Part shown: one piece after another, positions 1 to 12,665 of the stretch
Numbering within the stretch: position 1 is the stretch's first letter
How the letters are laid out: each line of letters begins with the position of its first letter
NCBI GenBank assembly: GCA_026770575.1
Contig: MU657289.1
Coordinates: forward strand, 1 to 44,056
DNA: 44,056 nucleotides
Direction: 5' to 3'
Origin: Pelagophyceae sp. CCMP2097
Lineage: Eukaryota > Sar > Pelagophyceae
Translations under genes and position numbers: made by a program
The notes under the pieces: model-generated
Told to the model about the DNA's origin: nothing
The model's database searches: none
The model's input: the letters and a program-made list of their open reading frames with translations, nothing else

Positions 1-254
1 GCTATTTGCAAGGCCGCGCTTCCGGGTCGTGCGTACGAAGCCTCGTCGCTTTCTCATCGTGTGTATAACAATTAAGAACAAACCCACGAGTCCCGCGGGT
101 CGCCCAATCTTGAGCCAGGGTCCACGTCGGAGTCCTTGTTAGCACCACTTAGGCGTCGTCCGGGCGGCTCGGCGTCGACGGCCTCGGGCTCGGCGGCTTG
201 TCGTCTTCGTCGTCGTCGGATGGCCCGCCGAGCCCTTGCTGTCGCCAAAATCTC

Positions 255-360
255 ACAAAGCCCTCCGTATGGGAGCCCTACGACCCTACGCAGGGTACGT
301 AGGGTCCAGCCTACCCTACGTAGGGTCGTAGGGCCCTACGTAGGGCCCTACGCGGCAACC
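255..360. repeat. Palindromic CCTACG/CGTAGG repeat cluster
   Basis: About 100 bases are built from CCCTACG and its reverse complement CGTAGGG in both orientations, for example CCCTACGTAGGG. The self-complementary units could fold into several small hairpins. The rest of positions 1-650 holds no gene I recognise; open frames there are short, Arg/Pro/Ser-rich and look like chance frames in GC-rich DNA. Confidence 0.75.
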
Positions 361-708
361 CAGCTCTACCGGTCAATCCTCGGGAAGTTCGTCGCCGACG
401 CCGGGTCCGGCGCGGCGAACCACGCCCCCCGCGAGGTCCCGGGATCTACCGCGGCAGCCGCACGGCCAGACAGTTCACCCCATTCGTCGCGAAACGCCGC
501 GAAACGAATCCCTCGCCGCGTCGACCCGATGCTTCCCGATTGAGCCCAGCATCGACCAGACACCAGATCGATATCTCGCCCGTCCGTTTTGTCGCCACTC
601 CGCAACAATCCACACATTGTTTGAATCCGCACTTTCACAGGTCCCTAGTAGTACTATCGAGAAAGGGACCTCGAAGAGACCCTTGCTCTGTGCCCTTGCT
701 CTGCGCGC

Positions 709-2218
709 TTAATTTGCGCGCTTCCTCCGACGCCTCCTGCGACGGTGGGCCCTATCTTGGGCTCGGCCGAGGACGCTCGCTGCGGTTCTGGAAGTCTGTA
801 CCCGAACCACAAAGGGGTTCTTGGCAGCCTCGGGTCCCCTATCATAGATGATCGGCTCCGCGGCGGCCCGCGCATCACCCACACCCGCCTGCTCGGCCAA
901 TGCCGCAGCATGGGCATATTGGATCGGCAGTCGGCGGCTCTCCAGCATGGCACGGGCCTTTGGTTCGCCCGGATCAACCCGGCGCCTTCCAGCGCGGCGC
1001 ACTCGAGACGAGCTTGGCTCCGGCGAGACCTTGAGACGAGCGGACGCAACTTCCCAAAGAACCTTACGTCGCGGCGTCCCAAAGCCGCGCCGTGCCGTCG
1101 CCGCTCGCCGTGACGACGCGCGCGCCGTCGGGCGAAAAGGCGCAGCTCCAGACGTAGTCGGCGTGCCCCACGAGCGTCTTGTGCAGCGCGCCCGTCTTGG
1201 CGTCCCAGAGGCGCGCTGTCTTGTCGTTGCTCGCCGTGACGACGCGCCCGCCGTCGGGCGAGAACGCGCAGCCCCAGACGCAGTCGGTGTGCCCTCGGAG
1301 CGTCGTCTGCAGCGCGCCCGTCGCGACGTCCCAGAGACGCGCCGTCCTGTCGCTGCTCGCCGTCGCGACTCTGGAGCCGTCGGGCGAAAAGGCACAGCTC
1401 CAGACGTAGCTGGCGTGCCCCGCGAGCGTCGCCTGCGGCGCGCCCGTCTCGGCGTCCCAAATCCTGGCCGTCCGGTCGCTGCTCGCCGTCGCAACGCGCT
1501 TGCCGTCGGGCGAGAAGGCGCAGCTCCAGACCGCGGCGGTGTGGCCCTCGAGCGCCGTCTGCAGCGCGCCCGTCTCGGCGTCGCAGAGCCGCGCCGTCTT
1601 GTCCGCGCTCGCCGTCGCGACTCTGGAGCCGCTTGGCGACAGGGCGCGGCTCCACACGTAGCTGGCGTGCCCCGGGAGCGTCTTCCGCGGCGCGCCCGTG
1701 CCGGCGTCCCAGAGCCGCACCGTCCCGTCGCGGCTCGCCGTGACGATTCGGTCGCCGTCGGGCGAGAAGGCGCACGTCCAAATGAGAGCACATCTGCCCG
1801 TATGACCCTCGAGGATTGCGGTGCCCACTGCGATTCTTCGCGCCCATTTGCGCCGGCGCAGGAAGAGCGCCGCGGGGCGGCCAGCTTTTAGGACGGCTTT
1901 GGTGACGAATAAAGCGTTTGGTGATCCTGCAAGGTCGAGGATGAGCGATACGACGTCGCTCTGCAGCAGCGAAAGAGCCGAGCGGCCGCTCCGGACGGCG
2001 CTGCTCCGGGCCGCGCAGCCGCGCGAAACGCAGCCGCAGCCGACGCCCATTTCTGGCGACCTTCTGTTCCGTGCCGGCAAATTCTTTCGGGACGGCGAGG
2101 TCCCTTCTTGACGTGAAAGTCTTCGAAGCCTCGAACAGAGGGCGCTCCTGGGCGAAGAGGTCCGATCTCGAGGACACGCTGCCCTGGCCTCGGGCTCTCC
2201 ATCTCGAGTCCTACCCAA
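709..2218 (-). CDS. WD40-repeat protein
   Basis: The main exon (1068-2218) encodes six consecutive WD40 blades of exactly 42 residues (126 bp), each with GH, SPDG/SPSG, TAS and a final LWD or close variant. Such propellers are protein-interaction scaffolds. The part before the blades is about 130 residues from the first Met and includes a hydrophobic stretch (VVSLILDLAG); a later Met near 2050 could also be the start. The TAA at 1064-1066 that seems to end the protein lies inside GTAAGG, a good splice donor directly after the sixth WD, so the protein probably continues. A second exon from about 990 down to 709 is open in a compatible frame with protein-like composition (AMLESRRLPIQYAHAAAL), but its acceptor is weak. 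A propeller normally has seven blades, so one may lie in an unrecognised exon. Neighbouring blades are nearly identical in DNA, suggesting recent internal duplication. The partner and pathway cannot be told. Confidence 0.8.
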
Positions 2219-2223
2219 ACCAC

Positions 2224-3273
2224 CGATGTCTTACCAAAATTGTAGGTCGGAATCGAACCCTTGCTTCCTCGGGCCTTTTACGGACCCTCTACCGACCCTG
2301 CACGGCTCATTACACGGCCCCTACACGAATCGAGGCGGATCTACGCGGACCCTATACGGATCCTATACAAAGAGCGTGTCGACCGGTTGCGGGCGGGTCC
2401 ATGTGCCCCGCCGAGTCGGTCACTTTTCGTTTGCAGGGCTAGACCGTAGTGGCAGCCAGTCAAAGCCACGCGCGTCTCGTTGAGTCTCCGCGTTGGACAC
2501 TGGGGCCGACGGGGTCGCAGGATCAGCGCCGGCTTCGTCCGCACTTGCGTGGCAGCAAGAGTCCCAACTTCTTTCGAGGTCGTTGCATAAAAGGGAAAGT
2601 AGTATTCCATAAGACCGTGAGAAGGTGCTTCGAGGAGACTCAGTCGCCAATCTGGCCTGTTTGAGGGGCCGAAGACACGCACATCGCCTCTTCTAACGTA
2701 CAAACGAGAGGCGCCGTTAATGAATGAGATACGCTGCGAGGGCGCATTCCCACTTTTTAAAGGTCGAAAGGGTGTGTCTTATGAGTGGCTCGTCAGCGGT
2801 GGCTCGGTGGCGTATCAGTCGTGTCGCTCGCTGTTCAGATCTTCGATGCGTCGGGTAGGCTTCGTGGAAGGGTGTCGGCGGGCGGCTTGTTCTCAGTGTC
2901 GGCAGTTGCTTCGGGAGTGGGAGGTTCGTGCCTTGGATGGCGGGCGGGCGCCAGTCGCGATGTAAGAGGGCGGAGGATTCGTCGTCAGAGCCGGCACAGT
3001 CGACCATGGTTCCCGGATTTTGCTCTGGCGTCAGAACTCGAGATGGATCTCGAATGACCGGGTGGTCGGAATGTGCGTCGTCTTGGACTGGTCCTTCTTC
3101 TCCTTCAGGCGTGGATGCGGTACCACCAGATCCACTGGTCCTTCATGATGACACGTTTCAAAAAGATGCACGTAAAGACGCCGCGATTGGATGTACGTGC
3201 GCGGCCGCGTCCGGCTTGACGAGCCTGTGGAATTGACATCGAGTCGGGCGCAGTCCAAGACGAGACGGCGATC
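2224..3273. other. No recognised gene; short GGACC-type repeats
   Basis: Upstream of the WD40 gene I see no credible coding frame. Positions 2265-2375 contain degenerate short repeats of the form ACGGACCCTA / ACGGATCCTA, similar to the larger GGACCG minisatellite at 10.06-10.6 kb. The remainder gives only short open frames without recognisable motifs. Confidence 0.4.
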
Positions 3274-6149
3274 TCAGCTCGACTCGACCAACCCCTCGGT
3301 CGAAAGATCCGTGCGAAAGACGACGGACACCGCCGCGTGCCCGCGCGCGGCGAGCCAGCGGTTCCAGCGCCGGATCGCGCGGAGCTCGCCGAGCAGCATC
3401 GGGTCAGGCACCAGCTCGTCGGCACCGGTCGCGGCCTCGGGGAGCGGCGACGACCGCTCGATCTTCGCGAACTTCCCAATGCGCTGCCATCGCTTCTTAT
3501 TGCCGCTCTGCGTGCGCAGGTAGTCGATGACGACGAAGAACTCGTCGTCGAAGCGCTTCTCGGGCAGCGTGTCCTTGAGCGACTTGCCTACGGGCGTCGT
3601 CAGGTGCGGTTGACTTTTCCGAGTCACCGTGACGTGTCGAGTCTCGAAGAGACTCGTGTGATGACGCTGTCGGGCACGGAGCGCCTCGACGCCTATCGAG
3701 GTCGGGCTCAGACGAATCGAAAACTCGGACTGTCCACAAAAACGTTTTGCGCGACGCAGGCTGCGGACCAGAGACATAGAGCGGCGGCAGCTGCTTCTTG
3801 GCCGCGGCGCGCTTCTGGTTCATCTTGTCAAAGGCGTTGGCGACTTTGACCGCGCTGTGAAAGGAGAATCAGAAGTCCGAGTGACGTCTAAACAACAGTG
3901 GCCTCACCGCCCGGCGCTTGCCAGTGCCGGCGCCGTGGAACTTGAATTTGGCCAGCGACGGGCAAATGTTGAAGAAGCGCTTCGTCTTCGTGGCCTTGCC
4001 GACGATCATCGTCGCGCAGTTGTACATCGCAGCGGCCTGCATCAGCGAATATCGAGCGTCGAGTGAACGTCGTGAGATGTGCTTGAAAAAAGTGCGTCGT
4101 CTCTCGAACCTCGTGACTCGACGCAACGACCAAAGGAAGAGCTTTTGGGACGCCGCGCGCGTGCCTCGACCTCCGTCTCGCACTGGCCGAGGTGGCCGTT
4201 GCTTGAACTGCCGGTCTTGCCCGCTCCCGGGATGATGAGTTGCGCCACGAAGCGTCCTTCACCGCATTGGACGCCGAAGAAGCGTTTCTGCGCAAAGCAT
4301 AAGAATCGCGGATGATCAGAGATGCACACGACATCGAAGAAGAAAGGAGAGCAGGCCGGGTCCAAAGAACTCACCATGTCCGTCGCCTCGGCGAACGCGT
4401 GCTCGAGTAGAGGCACTCGAGCGGGTCGCGCGGAAAGTTTTAGACTAAGTTCGGCTCGAGGCCCTTCGCGACGCGGTGCTCGGCGTGCAGCCGCTCCCGC
4501 TCCTCGCGGTGCAGCGCCGTCGCCAGCGCGTCCGTGCCGAGGAATCCGTCCTTACACCCGACCGACCCGCGGCCATGTCGGTTCTTGGAGACCCAGCGCG
4601 GGTCGGCCGGCGCAGTACACTTCTTGGAGAGGTTGCCGTCCTTGGCGTGGAACGTGAAGAAGAAGTGGTTGGTCCCCTTCTTGCCATTTCTGCGTGTCCA
4701 ATTTTCACCTCGACGCCGTAGAAGCCGTAGAACTCTTTCTGCAGCGCGGCGGAGTACGGCGACACCGCGCTCGTCTTGGCGAAGCGCAGGTGCTTGAAGA
4801 GGCAGAAGCCTAGGATGCGACGCAGGGTCGAAACATCAACGCCCCGTACGAAAAGGCCAACTCTTCCCAAAACGACGAACCACCGCAACCACCAAAGAGA
4901 AGACATCCTCTCCCGACGTGCGTCCCTTCTCGGCCTTTCAAAAGTTTGGGCAAAGGTTGAATCGACGACGCTGGCTTCGGACGCGCGGCGCTAGCGAACT
5001 TCTACAGGTGGTTGATGAACAGGCCGCCGAGCGTGTGCGCGATGATCGGGTACTTCTTCATCGCCTTGAGCAAAGCGGGAAGCCGGCGCCTAGATTTTTC
5101 CTCGTCTTCGCCGCGGCCCTCGGAAGAAGGTTCGGAAAAGACGACTCCTCAACCCAACCAATGAAAGACCCGATTGAGGAGATGATCGAGGGTAACTCTG
5201 GCTTGGCATACAGCGCGGCGTACGCCCAGACGCAGTCGGGCGTGAAGTCGTCCGAGGGGCACGCGGAGGTGCCCGCGGGAATGCGCGACGGCACCGGCAC
5301 CAGCGGCTCGAACCTAGCGTCGCACGCGATTGCATCGAGAGAGAGAAGCAATTGAGGACGTGTTCGAAACATGATTGCTTTGGAACTGAAGCGGGGCGAA
5401 CGTTGAGATCTTCGGCCAGACGCTCAGTCGGCGCGTGAAGCGAGACGCGACGGACAGGCCCTCGCGGAAGTTGACCGCGTCCTCGAGCCGCTCGAACTGG
5501 CTCACGAGGTCCTCCGTCGCCGCGCTCGTCGCGCCTATAGGAAAAATAATATATACGTAAAAGGGACGACGGACGTCTCAACTTTGTCTCCACTCGATCT
5601 CTCCACTCGACCCGTGCGCAAGGACGCAGGTAAACATGCGCTTCGCGAGCATCCGCGGCCACTTGTCGCGCAGGTGCTTGCCCAGCTCGGCGAGGGAGAC
5701 CTTGATCGCCTTGAGGCGCCGCCGCAGCTCTCGCTTGGTCTTCTTGCCCGCGCAGAGCCGCTCGAGCTCAGGCTTGAGCTGCGTCAGCTTGATCATGAGC
5801 TACAGGAGAGTTGCTCGACGATGACGCTAGGCAGGGGGTCTCTCGACGACGCTGCGTTCAAAGGTTACCTTGGCCCGGCGCCGAGCCCACTTGTCCTGGT
5901 AGAAGAGCTGGTTCTTTGAGCCCGCATTGGGGGTTGAAGGCCTTGCCGTTCGACAAAGTCACTCGAGTCCCATTGGTCTTCACCCGCGGCTTCGGCACCT
6001 ACACAGAATTCATCTGCATCCAACGAGAATGGTTCAAACGTCAAAGAAGAAAATCTTATTCGACCACTTTCGCCTCGCGCCAGGCCGCGTGCCGCATCGC
6101 CGCCTGTGACCGAGAGATCCACAAACGCCGCACGCGACAAACGATCAAG

Positions 6150-7996
6150 AGAAGAACACGCACCGAGAGGTGCAACTGCCCGTCCTCGTCGGAGTCGTCG
6201 GACCAGTCCGGGTCGACGGCGCGCTTGCCCAGCCAGCCGACGATGCGGCCGTGCTGCCCGTCCGCCGGCTGCTCGGCCTCGAGCGAGCGCAAGAAGTGCC
6301 GCCGGCAAAGGTCGGCGAACGGGTTCTCCGACGATGCCCCTGTCCGCTCGTGGATGCCTTGGCTCAAAGCGATGCGCCGCGCGAGCTGGTCGTCGTCCAG
6401 CTGGCCCTCGTAGCCGAGCTTGCGCAGGTGCTCGCAGTGGCCGTCGAGGCGGTTCGTACGGCGCTCCAGGCCGAGGAGCACGGAGAAGTGGAATTTGGAG
6501 CCGCGCTCGGCGCTGCACTCGAGGCAGTAGAGCACGCGGCCGGCCGGGAGGCTACCGGGGAAGCCGGCGCAGTACGAGTGGCAGTACTTGTCGCAGGACC
6601 GGTCCTTCTTCTTGTCCGCCTTGCAGCGGAAGAGCAGCGCCTGCTCGCACGAGTCGTGGCAGATCTCACAGCGCGGTCGCACGTCGATGGACTGCGCCTC
6701 GATGGGCCGGGCCTTGAGAACCCGCTGCACGTGCTCAAACTCGAGCCGCCGCATTCGGTCGTCGCTCCACAGGTTGCGGTTATTCTTGTCGACGGCCGAC
6801 GCCAGGAGCTCCTCATCCAGCTCCGCGTGCTCCACGTGCGTCGAATCGTCGGCGGCGTCCGTGCGCGCGGCGCGGCGCTCGGCTTCGGCGGCCATGGCGC
6901 GCTTGGCGACGGCCTTTGCCATGCGCGCGTCCATTCAGGCCTCGTAGCGCGGCGCGCGGAGCATGTCGCGGTACAGCTCGAGCCAGCGCTTCGCACCCGG
7001 CGCGCCCTCGTCGATGCGCCGCTTCATGACTTCGTCGATGCGGAGCGACAGTGGCGGCTTGGGCGGCGGCTCGACGAACGCCTCGCTCGAGTTTAGGCTT
7101 CAGAACGGCCGCAGCATTGCCTTGGAATAGTCCGCGTCGGGGTCGTAGACGTCGCCTTACTTGGGCAGCGGCACACCCGCGTACCGCAGCCGCGCCGCCA
7201 TGATCGGGTCGACGTGCCGCCGCGCCTCGGGCAGCGGCCGGTACAGGTCCGGCTGCAGCGCCTTGTTCAGGTCAACGCGCACGTGGTGCGGCAGCGCCCA
7301 AATCGAGTCGTGCGTGCCAATGTCACAGTAATAGTTCTGGTAGTACCGGCCACTGTAGTACTCGACGAGGTCCCGCTTCTCCAGAATGCCAGCGCGCTTC
7401 TTCTGCGCCTCGGTCACCGGCCGGACGATGTGGTCCTCGCGCTCCTTGGTCTGCCGCGCGAGTTTCGGGTTCGCGCGCCGCCAGGCCTCGTGCTCCTCCT
7501 GGTAGAACGGCCAGTTCGGCAGGCCGCACGCGTGCAGCGTCGTCGCGCGCACCAGCGCCAGGTCCTCGAACTTGAGCAGCGCATTCGACTTCCACCACTC
7601 CGGGTCCGCCTCTTCTCGCCGCATCAGCGCCTCCTTGGCCAGGTCCTTGAGGATGCGGCTCCGCTTGCAGTCGCGGATGAAAGCCTCGGGGTTCAGGTTG
7701 CCCGGCAGCGGCAGCGCCGCGCGCCGGTTGAGCCGCGGCGCGACCGCCTCGACCGCCCAAAGCCGTGCCGTGCCCGTACGCGGAGAGCTGCTTGTCGCCG
7801 TCGACCGCTGCTGGACCGCGCCTCGCCGGACCGTCGACTGCTGCTGCGCCGTTGGCGCCGCGCCCAGCAGAAGCCCCCGTGGCGCTTTGGCGGCGTCGAG
7901 CAGCGCCGAGTACTTGGCCGCGAGGTGCGCCGGTGGCCTCGAGGGCGCGCTAGAGCTCGGCGACCGTCGCAAAGGTGCGCGCGGCAGACGAACCAC
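6150..7996 (-). other. Long exon with PHD finger and three in-frame stops
   Basis: One reading frame stays protein-like across about 600 codons despite TAA at 7159-7157, TGA at 7102-7100 and TGA at 6937-6935. The first part is unidentified (EEADPEWWKSNALLKFEDLA; YYSGRYYQNYYCDIGTHD). The distal part has a PHD finger near 6670-6510: CEIC, a later RC, SCDKYC, CHSYC and YCLEC supply the Cys4-His-Cys3 zinc ligands. PHD fingers usually read histone H3 tails. An acidic segment (DPDWSDDSDEDGQ) precedes the donor GTGCGTG. Between the stops the frame includes PPPKPPLSLRIDEVMKRRID, clearly coding in character, so the stops look like point lesions rather than exon ends. Confidence 0.6.
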
Positions 7997-8013
7997 TCGT
8001 GGCCCTGCGCCGT

Positions 8014-8208
8014 CTAGCGCGCGAAGCCGAGGGCCAAAAGGACGCGGTGCGCCGCCGGGACGTCGAGGTGCGCCTTGACGATCGGGTTCGACAGCTTGAG
8101 CCAGCGGTACGTCGGCTCCTCAGGGTACGCGTAGACGCACTTGAGCACCATGATCAGCGCCTCGCGCGACTGCGATGAGAGCCAGCGCAGGCCGAGCGTC
8201 GTCGAGAC
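8014..8208 (-). other. PUB (PUG) domain exon, interrupted by TAG
   Basis: After the acceptor AAATAG the frame reads REALIMVLKCVYAYPEEPTY, then RWLKLSNPIVKAHLD, VPAAHRVLLALGFAR. This matches the PUB fold of peptide:N-glycanase and related p97/Cdc48 adaptors: a helix with ALxxVLK, P-x-x-x-x-YR/W, the KLSN motif and a terminal LLxALGF. A TAG stop at 8016-8014 follows directly, after which the frame continues plausibly (TAQGHEWFV). A PUB domain next to SET and PHD modules is unusual. PUB in ubiquitin/p97 biology is established; its role here is inference. Confidence 0.6.
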
Positions 8209-8844
8209 CTATTTCAATTTTGAGCTTCGGAGGAGCGTTTGACCAAAAAGGTACGGGATGATTTGACGCACCGCCAGGGCCTGCGGGGCGACGACCGACG
8301 CTGCTTCTAGCGCCGGCCCCGGCGCAGCGTCGCGAGCACGTCGCTGCGGGTCGCCTCCCGAGCTGCTCGTCGTCGCTTGCCGCTTCTTCTGTCTGCCTTG
8401 CGTGGCCCCGAGCGTCTCTCTTGCCGCGGCGGCTCGGCGTCGGAGTCGTCGCGCTGGTCGTCGACGAGCGCCAGCGCCAGGCTCGGCTGCGTCTCGGCCT
8501 CGGCGCGCGACGTAGAAGTTTCAATTGTGGGTGCCGCCGTCAGTCGTTGGACTCTCTCGAGGGCAAAGGCGCCTCTATTTCGACGCTGCGTCGCGCGGCT
8601 CGGGTCGCGCGGCGGATCGGGCCGGTCGCGCTGCGGGCGCGTCGACGTGCTGTTCCGACCTGTGATGCAAATTATGAAGAAGGGACCACGCGCAGACGAC
8701 AACGTTCGACTCACGAGTGCGCGTCTCGCGTCTCGACGTCGGCCAGTACCAGCGAGGCCAGCGGCGGCGACGACCTGCATGCGGAATCTCGTCGGGGTCG
8801 CGACGACGACCGTTCCGTCAAACAGACATTTCCGACACGGTCAG

Positions 8845-9629
8845 CTGACCTCGCCGCGTCGTCGGACCGGCCGCGGCGCATCGGCTGCGCCTCGTCGGGC
8901 TGCGCGTCGTCGAGCAGCATGGCGTCCGGCTGCGCGGCCTCCAGCTTCTTCGCCGCCTTTTGCCGCTTCTTCTTGGTCTCCTTGCGCCGTTCAGCTTCGA
9001 CTCGCTGCGCGAAGAGCGCCACCTTCCACGCATTCTGCCGGGCCGTGGCGCCGATGAAGCCGATGCAGTCGCGGCGGCCGCAGAACCACGGCGGGAATGA
9101 GCCCTCAAACGTCGTCAGGCACATGGGCTCTTGCGCGTAGTTGAGCGTGAGCCAGGCGCCGCTCGGGATGTCATTCGTCGCGACCAGGAAGACGCCATGC
9201 ACGCCGTCGATCTCAAACCTATAAAGAGCGGTCAGCGAGTCGAGCAGGAATCATCACGGCGTCGTAGATTTCCAAGAAAGGTGTCGTTGGACACGGAGCG
9301 CGCGCCACTCGAGCGTCCTACGGCAGAAAAAGTCAATGTGCGGCAAAACGATCGAGAAAGGAAGACAGATCATCCAATGCAGGCTTCTTCACGTGTTCGG
9401 GTGCGTGTTATTTGCGAACCGGGCCAGCGAGCCCGATTCCTCGGCGTCGATGCACGTCTTCTTGCCCTCGAGCCAGACCGTTTAGCGCGTCGGCGGCCGC
9501 TTCAGCCGCTCGGCCTCCGTGACGCACTCGCCCAGGTTCTCGACGACGACATCGCCCCGCGTCAGAGTGACCGTCGTCTTCAGGCCGAAGCCCGCGCCCT
9601 TCCTGGCCTTGTCGACGCTCAGCACCGGC
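8845..9629 (-). other. SET methyltransferase domain exons
   Basis: Two exons (9629-9393 and 9218 to about 8845) joined by a GTGAAG...TATAG intron encode a SET domain, the catalytic fold of protein-lysine methyltransferases. Visible motifs in order are GAGFGLKTTVTLTRGDVVVE (the GxG motif and first strands), an IDA-GSLARFANNTHPN segment equivalent to the RFxNHSCxPN cofactor-binding motif, ATNDIPSGAWLTLNY equivalent to the ELTxDY motif, and a post-SET-like WFCGRRDCIGFIG. The NHSC element is changed to NNTH and one post-SET Cys is missing, so activity is doubtful even without the in-frame TAA at 9482-9484, which falls between PPTR and TVWLEGKK. A basic, Glu-rich helical tail follows, then an acidic DDAQPDEAQP stretch near the probable donor. 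The substrate cannot be inferred. Confidence 0.72.
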
Positions 9630-10059
9630 CTAGGGTGACCATTTCGGTCGAAGGCGCTCCATAATCACCCCGCCTCTCGCGTTCAACGGCGACACTTTAG
9701 GGCCTTTCCTGGCACCCTCTCGACTCTGATGCCCGCCCACACCACGGCCTTTGTGTCGACGTTTCGGGTTTTCCAAGCAGAAATCGCCGACTCTGATCCT
9801 GGCCATTCCCGCGGCAGCGAGCCGGCGAACTTCTGGCGCCACCAGCTCGGCTTCTTGCCCGTGATGGCGTTGTCCTAGGGCGGTGAGGCGTCGCGCATCG
9901 CTCCTTTGTAAGGAAATATTTCCTAGCCTCTCGTTCGCACGCAGAGCCGCCGCATGGGCGTCCCTATGGGACCCCGTGAGCACGTATGGGCTCAGGAAGA
10001 GCCCAGAAGAGCCCATGGGATTCCGTATGAGCTTCACGCTGTTGGTTTGGGCGAGTTTT

Positions 10060-10615
10060 TCTCTCGTCGACGGGCCGTCTATGGACCGTCTATGGGTCGC
10101 ATCGGACCATTCAGAAGGCGCCTCGGACTTTCTAGGGGCCATGTAGGACCTTTGAGCCCCCCATCGGACCGTGGGGGGGCATCGGACCGCCTCGGATCCG
10201 CCTCGGGTCCGTCTAGCGACCGTTTAGGGCTGTCGAGGGGCCGTATGGGGACAGCCGAAGCCTCTGTCGGACCGTGAGGAGAGCACATGCGGCCGTCTCG
10301 GGTCTGCATCAGACCGTCAAGGGGCCGCATCGGACCGTTTAGGGTCCGTCTTCGGACCGTCTTCGGACCGTCTACTGACCATCCAGAGGGCGCATCGGAT
10401 CTTTTAAAGCCCATAGAGGACCATCGAGGGGCCGCGTAGGACCGTGGGAGAGCGAATGGAACCGTTTCGGGTCCAGAAAAGACCCGTCGAGGACCGTATA
10501 GGACCGTAGAGGGTCCCAAAAGGACTGCCCGTAGAGGGGTCGTATGGGACCGTCGAGGGGCCAAATAAAAGACAATCGAGGAGCCGCATCGGACCGTCTA
10601 GGGACCGTCCCGACG
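10060..10615. repeat. GGACCG-type degenerate minisatellite
   Basis: Around 550 bases consist of diverged units near 20-24 bp containing CATCGGACCGT, TAGGGTCCGT and GAGGGGCCGTA, all in one orientation. The array lies in a probable intron of the SET/PHD gene, between the exon ending near 10680 and the small exon near 9860. Long open frames over it only reflect its lack of stops. Confidence 0.75.
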
Positions 10616-12240
10616 TCGCGAATTGTATATCTGACAGAAGGTTTTTTGACATTCTCCTCCTGACCGCCGCATAAAGGAATCAGTGGAAGACGCGGCATGC
10701 GCGCGGCGGGCTGGTGCAGGAGCTCAAAGGGGTCGCCGCCGTCGCCGAGGTAGCCGCTGTAGACCTGCATGGCCTCGCGCAGGTCGTCGTTGGAGCGCTG
10801 CGAGAAGAGCAACGTCGGCTCCTTTGTCGTGCCGTCCGCCTTCGCCTTCTTGCCGCAGTTGTCGAGGACGACGCGCAGCTAGTCCTTGAACTACTCCTGG
10901 TTGAGCCGACCGCCCTTGTCGGCGAGGAAGATGCCCATGCCCACTCGGTTGTTGACGTCCTCAAACGCCTTGGTCGCGTAGCTGCGGGAATCGATGAATG
11001 ACTGTGGGCGACGAAGAGGCATCGAAGACGAGCTCGTGGACCGGGCACCGTCACACTCCCCTCTCGTCGAGCATGAAGAATCTCTCGTGACGGATGCATC
11101 TCTCGTTTGCGGTATCAAAATGTTCAGACGCGGCCTTTAGAACCCGAGCGAGGCCTGGTAGAGCATGCCGAGCCGCGTCGGCTTCGACGAGTCCTTGGTG
11201 GCGCAGCGCCGGAGGCAGACGCGCTCCCAGACCTTGACCGCGGCCCGCGTCGCGCTGAGCACGATGGCCTCGACGCCGAGGCGGCGGCCGAGCGTGATGA
11301 TCAAGTCGAGCCTGTTTCTCAGAGTCCGGGGGTTGAGAGGCTGAGAGTCGACCAGAGGGTGATAAGCATGGCCACCCCTACTCTGCACGCAGTGCCGCCC
11401 GCCCTCTTTCGAAAACAAGACGGATTTTTGTAATTGCGCGGATCGGGCGCCGGTGTGGACTCGAAGTGCAGCAGGCCGTGGCCGCGCGCCTCGGGCATCG
11501 TGACGGCCGCGTCGACGTAGAAGATAATCGGATGCTCCTGTAATGCGCGAAAGGTACGAGGATGCCGGAAAGAAGTGGTCGTCGTCGAACCGCAAAAGCT
11601 TCACAATGCAAAAGACGCACCTCCGACAGCTCGACCTTGCCCTTCCACTCGAGGCATGTCGGCAGGACGACGGCCTGGAAGACGACGGCCGACAGCTTGT
11701 GCAGGACCTAGGCGAGACGAATACGAAAAGAAGCAAAGTCGAATTATGTCGCGGCAAACGACGGTCCCCGGGCCCATACGGACCAGCGAGAGGAGCAGCT
11801 TGAGCTCTTCCGCCGTGCCGTCGATGATCTGCATGATGTGGCTCTCCCCACGTGAACGGCGTGGTCGGGAGCGGGCCGTAGTCCTCCTCCTCGTCTTCGC
11901 TGCGCCGCGTCCACTCCTCGGGCCACATGAAGCCCTCGGGAGAACCAGTCCTTCCAGCCGTAGCGCAGGATCTCCGCCACCTTTGGCGCCCCGGAGGCCG
12001 CCAGCTTGCCGCTGAAAACGAACTCGGTGAACATGGCCGCCGTCTGCAGGGAGTGCTTGGCCTCGGAGACGACGAACTCGACGTCCTTGAGCGCCACGAT
12101 GAGCTTCGGGTACAGGTCGCGCACGAGGCGCTCGCGCTCGTGGCGCGGCGACGACCGCCGCTCAACGAGCGCGTCCCTAATGGGGAGCAGTGGGTCACGT
12201 TTCGAGGCGGAGCCGCGTCTTCCAACAACGATGCAATGCC

Positions 12241-12665
12241 ATTTTTTCAACGACGGCGGGTGATTTTTCGACTTTCAAAGGGCACCAACGCCCGCGCCAC
12301 GACCGAAGATTGGGCGTTTAATGGAGAAGATCGCTCTCGAGTGGAGCAGGGGGGGGGCACGAGCCCCCTTCCAAAGAAGAAGAAACGAGTTTCTTCAACG
12401 ACGGCGGCCCGGGGCCATCTTTCGACTTTCAAAGGGCGCCGACGCGCGCGCCACGACGGGGGCTGAGGAGTTCGTCGGAGAAGGTCGCTCTCGAGTGGAG
12501 CAAGGAGCCCCCCCGACGATTCGAGGCGCCTCCTTCCAAAGAAGAAGAAACGAGTTTCTTCAACAACGGCGGGTCACCTTTTCGACTTTCCAAGGGCGCC
12601 GACGCCCGCGCCACGACGGGGGCGAGGGCGTTCGCCGGGGAAGGGCCGTCCCGAGGGGGCGCACG
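12241..12665. repeat. Three tandem units of about 150-165 bp
   Basis: Three consecutive copies share the blocks GAAGAAGAAACGAGTTTCTT, TTCAACGACGGCGG, TTTCGACTTTCAAAGGGCGC and CGCTCTCGAGTGGAGCA. The TTCAAC block lies at 12246, 12394 and 12559, giving spacings of 148 and 165. The array is inside the proposed first intron of the SET/PHD gene. Confidence 0.8.

Noticed and set aside
654..2177. Long overlapping frames (507, 360 and 347 residues) on both strands over the WD40 gene
   Set aside because: They are shifted readings of a GC-rich 126-bp coding repeat. Only the WD40 frame has consistent family motifs.
5002..5004. In-frame TAG after GGLFINHL
   Set aside because: It lies inside GTAGAAG, a good splice donor, so it need not be read as a stop.
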